NCBI GenBank assembly: GCA_949752735.1
Contig: OX457037.1
Location: forward strand, 34,014,956 to 34,078,955
Reading direction: 5' to 3'
Length of the DNA stretch: 64,000 nucleotides
Source: Lumbricus terrestris
Lineage: Eukaryota > Annelida > Clitellata > Crassiclitellata > Lumbricidae
Under the pieces are notes generated by a model, which was not told the DNA's origin, did no database searches, and was given only the letters and a program-made list of their open reading frames with translations. A program made the position numbers and the translations under genes. Shown one piece after another: positions 62,772 through 64,000 of the stretch; position 1 is the first letter of the stretch, and every line of letters starts with the position of its first letter.

Positions 62772-64000
62772 AGTGGGAACTTCAAATGCCCACTTTCTGA
62801 CACGGTTCTCAGTTGCTCGTATGAAGAAAATGAGATATCACTATCTCTGCATAGTTACAACCTACAAAACAAGAACTTAGCTACTGAACGCTGACATAAT
62901 AAGTAAAAGAAACTGAAAAAGTGGTATATAAACAGAAGTTTCAAGAGATGATTCTGCACAGATTAAAATCAAGGCTTAACAGACAGAAAGTTCTAATGCA
63001 CCTGACATGTGACTCCTTGGAGCTCAGGAGTGCACAGCATGAATACCGGTATTCTGGGTATCACCTCACAGAAAGTTTGACTTTAGCAAACACGCACAGT
63101 CGTACACAGCATGTGCAGCAGAGCTTTGCAGCCACTATAAGCTCCTCATGCTTTGGTTGCCATGGGTTATAAGGTTCATCACCCCACCATGCTGTTCGTG
63201 CGACTACCCTCACGTAATGCTGTGCGTCGCACCGACATGGTGGGTCGTGATTAACCCTTTGAACCCGGAGTTCCAGTAACTCTATGGATAACGGGCCGGA
63301 AAAACCGGCCAGCCAGATTCAAAGGGTTAAGGGGTCAACATGCTGACAGCTGCTATGGCGATTGGTTCGGCTGTGATACTTGCTCGATGATAACTTAAGT
63401 TTCAAACAATGATGCCAGAGAGTTGATGCTTGCCTTTTCAGGGCAGTTTTGGCAGATCCGAGTCATGTTCTGCATGACCTACTGCCCCTTTTAACTGTAA
63501 TTATACAAAATGCATCCATCAAATCATGACAGAATTCAACCCACTGCAGATAGCCTGGCATGCAACAGATTCATTATTAGGATGATCTTACTTTTGACTA
63601 TATTCCTCAGAATGTACACTACAATGCAACTAACAATTTGGCTAATAAAAGATATACTAAGCTGTTATTCTTAAGGTTTCAAAACCAGAAAATGTAAACC
63701 ATAAAGCCCTTTTAAAGCCACGACAAGCAATTGACAGAAATTGAAAAACGTCGTGACACTTTGACTGCTGTTGAAGAGAACGTCAGTTTCCAGTGAGCGG
63801 CCCACCCCAACTTCCGACTGCCTTCAAATCTTGAAAAAAATTATTTGATGACGCTCACATGAAGCTTTTTAGCTGTCTTTGTCTACCTGCTGCATCCTCA
63901 AATATTTCTGCGAAAACAGGGCTAACTACACGAAAATTCTTCTGCATTATATCCTCCGCCTTTCAGCTGAGCCCCTCAAAAAGAAATCGGTTTAACATGC
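62772..64000. other. Upstream of the tetraspanin gene; no further exon seen
   Basis: Should contain the tetraspanin promoter and 5'UTR on the - strand, but I recognise no defined promoter element. Includes the micro-element at 63255-63326. Confidence 0.5.
63255..63326. mobile_element. piggyBac-like micro-element (72 bp)
   Basis: Perfect TTAA on both sides (63251-63254, 63327-63330), ends CCCTTTGAACCCGG and, inverted, CCCTTTGAATCTGG. Internal ACGGGCCGG / CCGGCCAG can fold back. Confidence 0.6.

Overview
This is animal nuclear DNA. Genes are split by long AT-rich introns with GT...AG borders, there is no operon-like packing, and the non-coding part is saturated with microsatellites, minisatellites, tRNA-derived SINEs and short DNA transposons. 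A PET plus six-LIM gene (LIMPETin/Limpet type, known from invertebrates), together with this repeat spectrum, suggests a marine bilaterian invertebrate such as an echinoderm, lancelet, hemichordate or mollusc. I cannot narrow it further from sequence alone.

Layout. (1) 0.5-8.4 kb, + strand: C-terminal eight exons of a conserved gene that I tentatively relate to C3orf20/DUF4591 proteins; all exon phases agree. (2) 10.9-12.3 kb, - strand: an intronless 474-residue F-box protein of FBXO33/FBXO39 style with a TATA/CRE-like promoter. (3) 16.1-34.2 kb, - strand: eight exons of a LIMPETin-type gene (PET domain plus six LIM domains), 5' end not found. (4) 39.3-40.3 kb: a Tc1/mariner deletion derivative with intact ends. 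(5) 42.4-45.8 kb, - strand: an intact 850-codon transposase-like gene (DDE/DUF7869-like) with a decapeptide repeat, an intragenic tandem duplication, a probable 5'UTR intron and an NRF1/ETS-type promoter. (6) 57.3-62.8 kb, - strand: a complete six-exon tetraspanin of 281 residues, every intron in phase 0.

The rest is repeats. Several non-autonomous hAT-type elements have 8-bp target duplications, four of them perfect, at 897, 5540, 22849, 41430, 53113 and 53700. A tRNA-derived SINE family has two near-full copies and about a dozen 3'-end fragments, each with a different simple-repeat tail. The most interesting pattern is that two tandem arrays, both containing a SINE-like 3' end, start exactly at 5' splice sites: LIMPETin LIM1 exon at 31075 and tetraspanin exon 3 at 60120. 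In the LIMPETin case each array unit carries a decayed copy of the last codons of the exon. The LIM1 exon also appears to use a GC rather than GT donor. The genes have no evident shared pathway.
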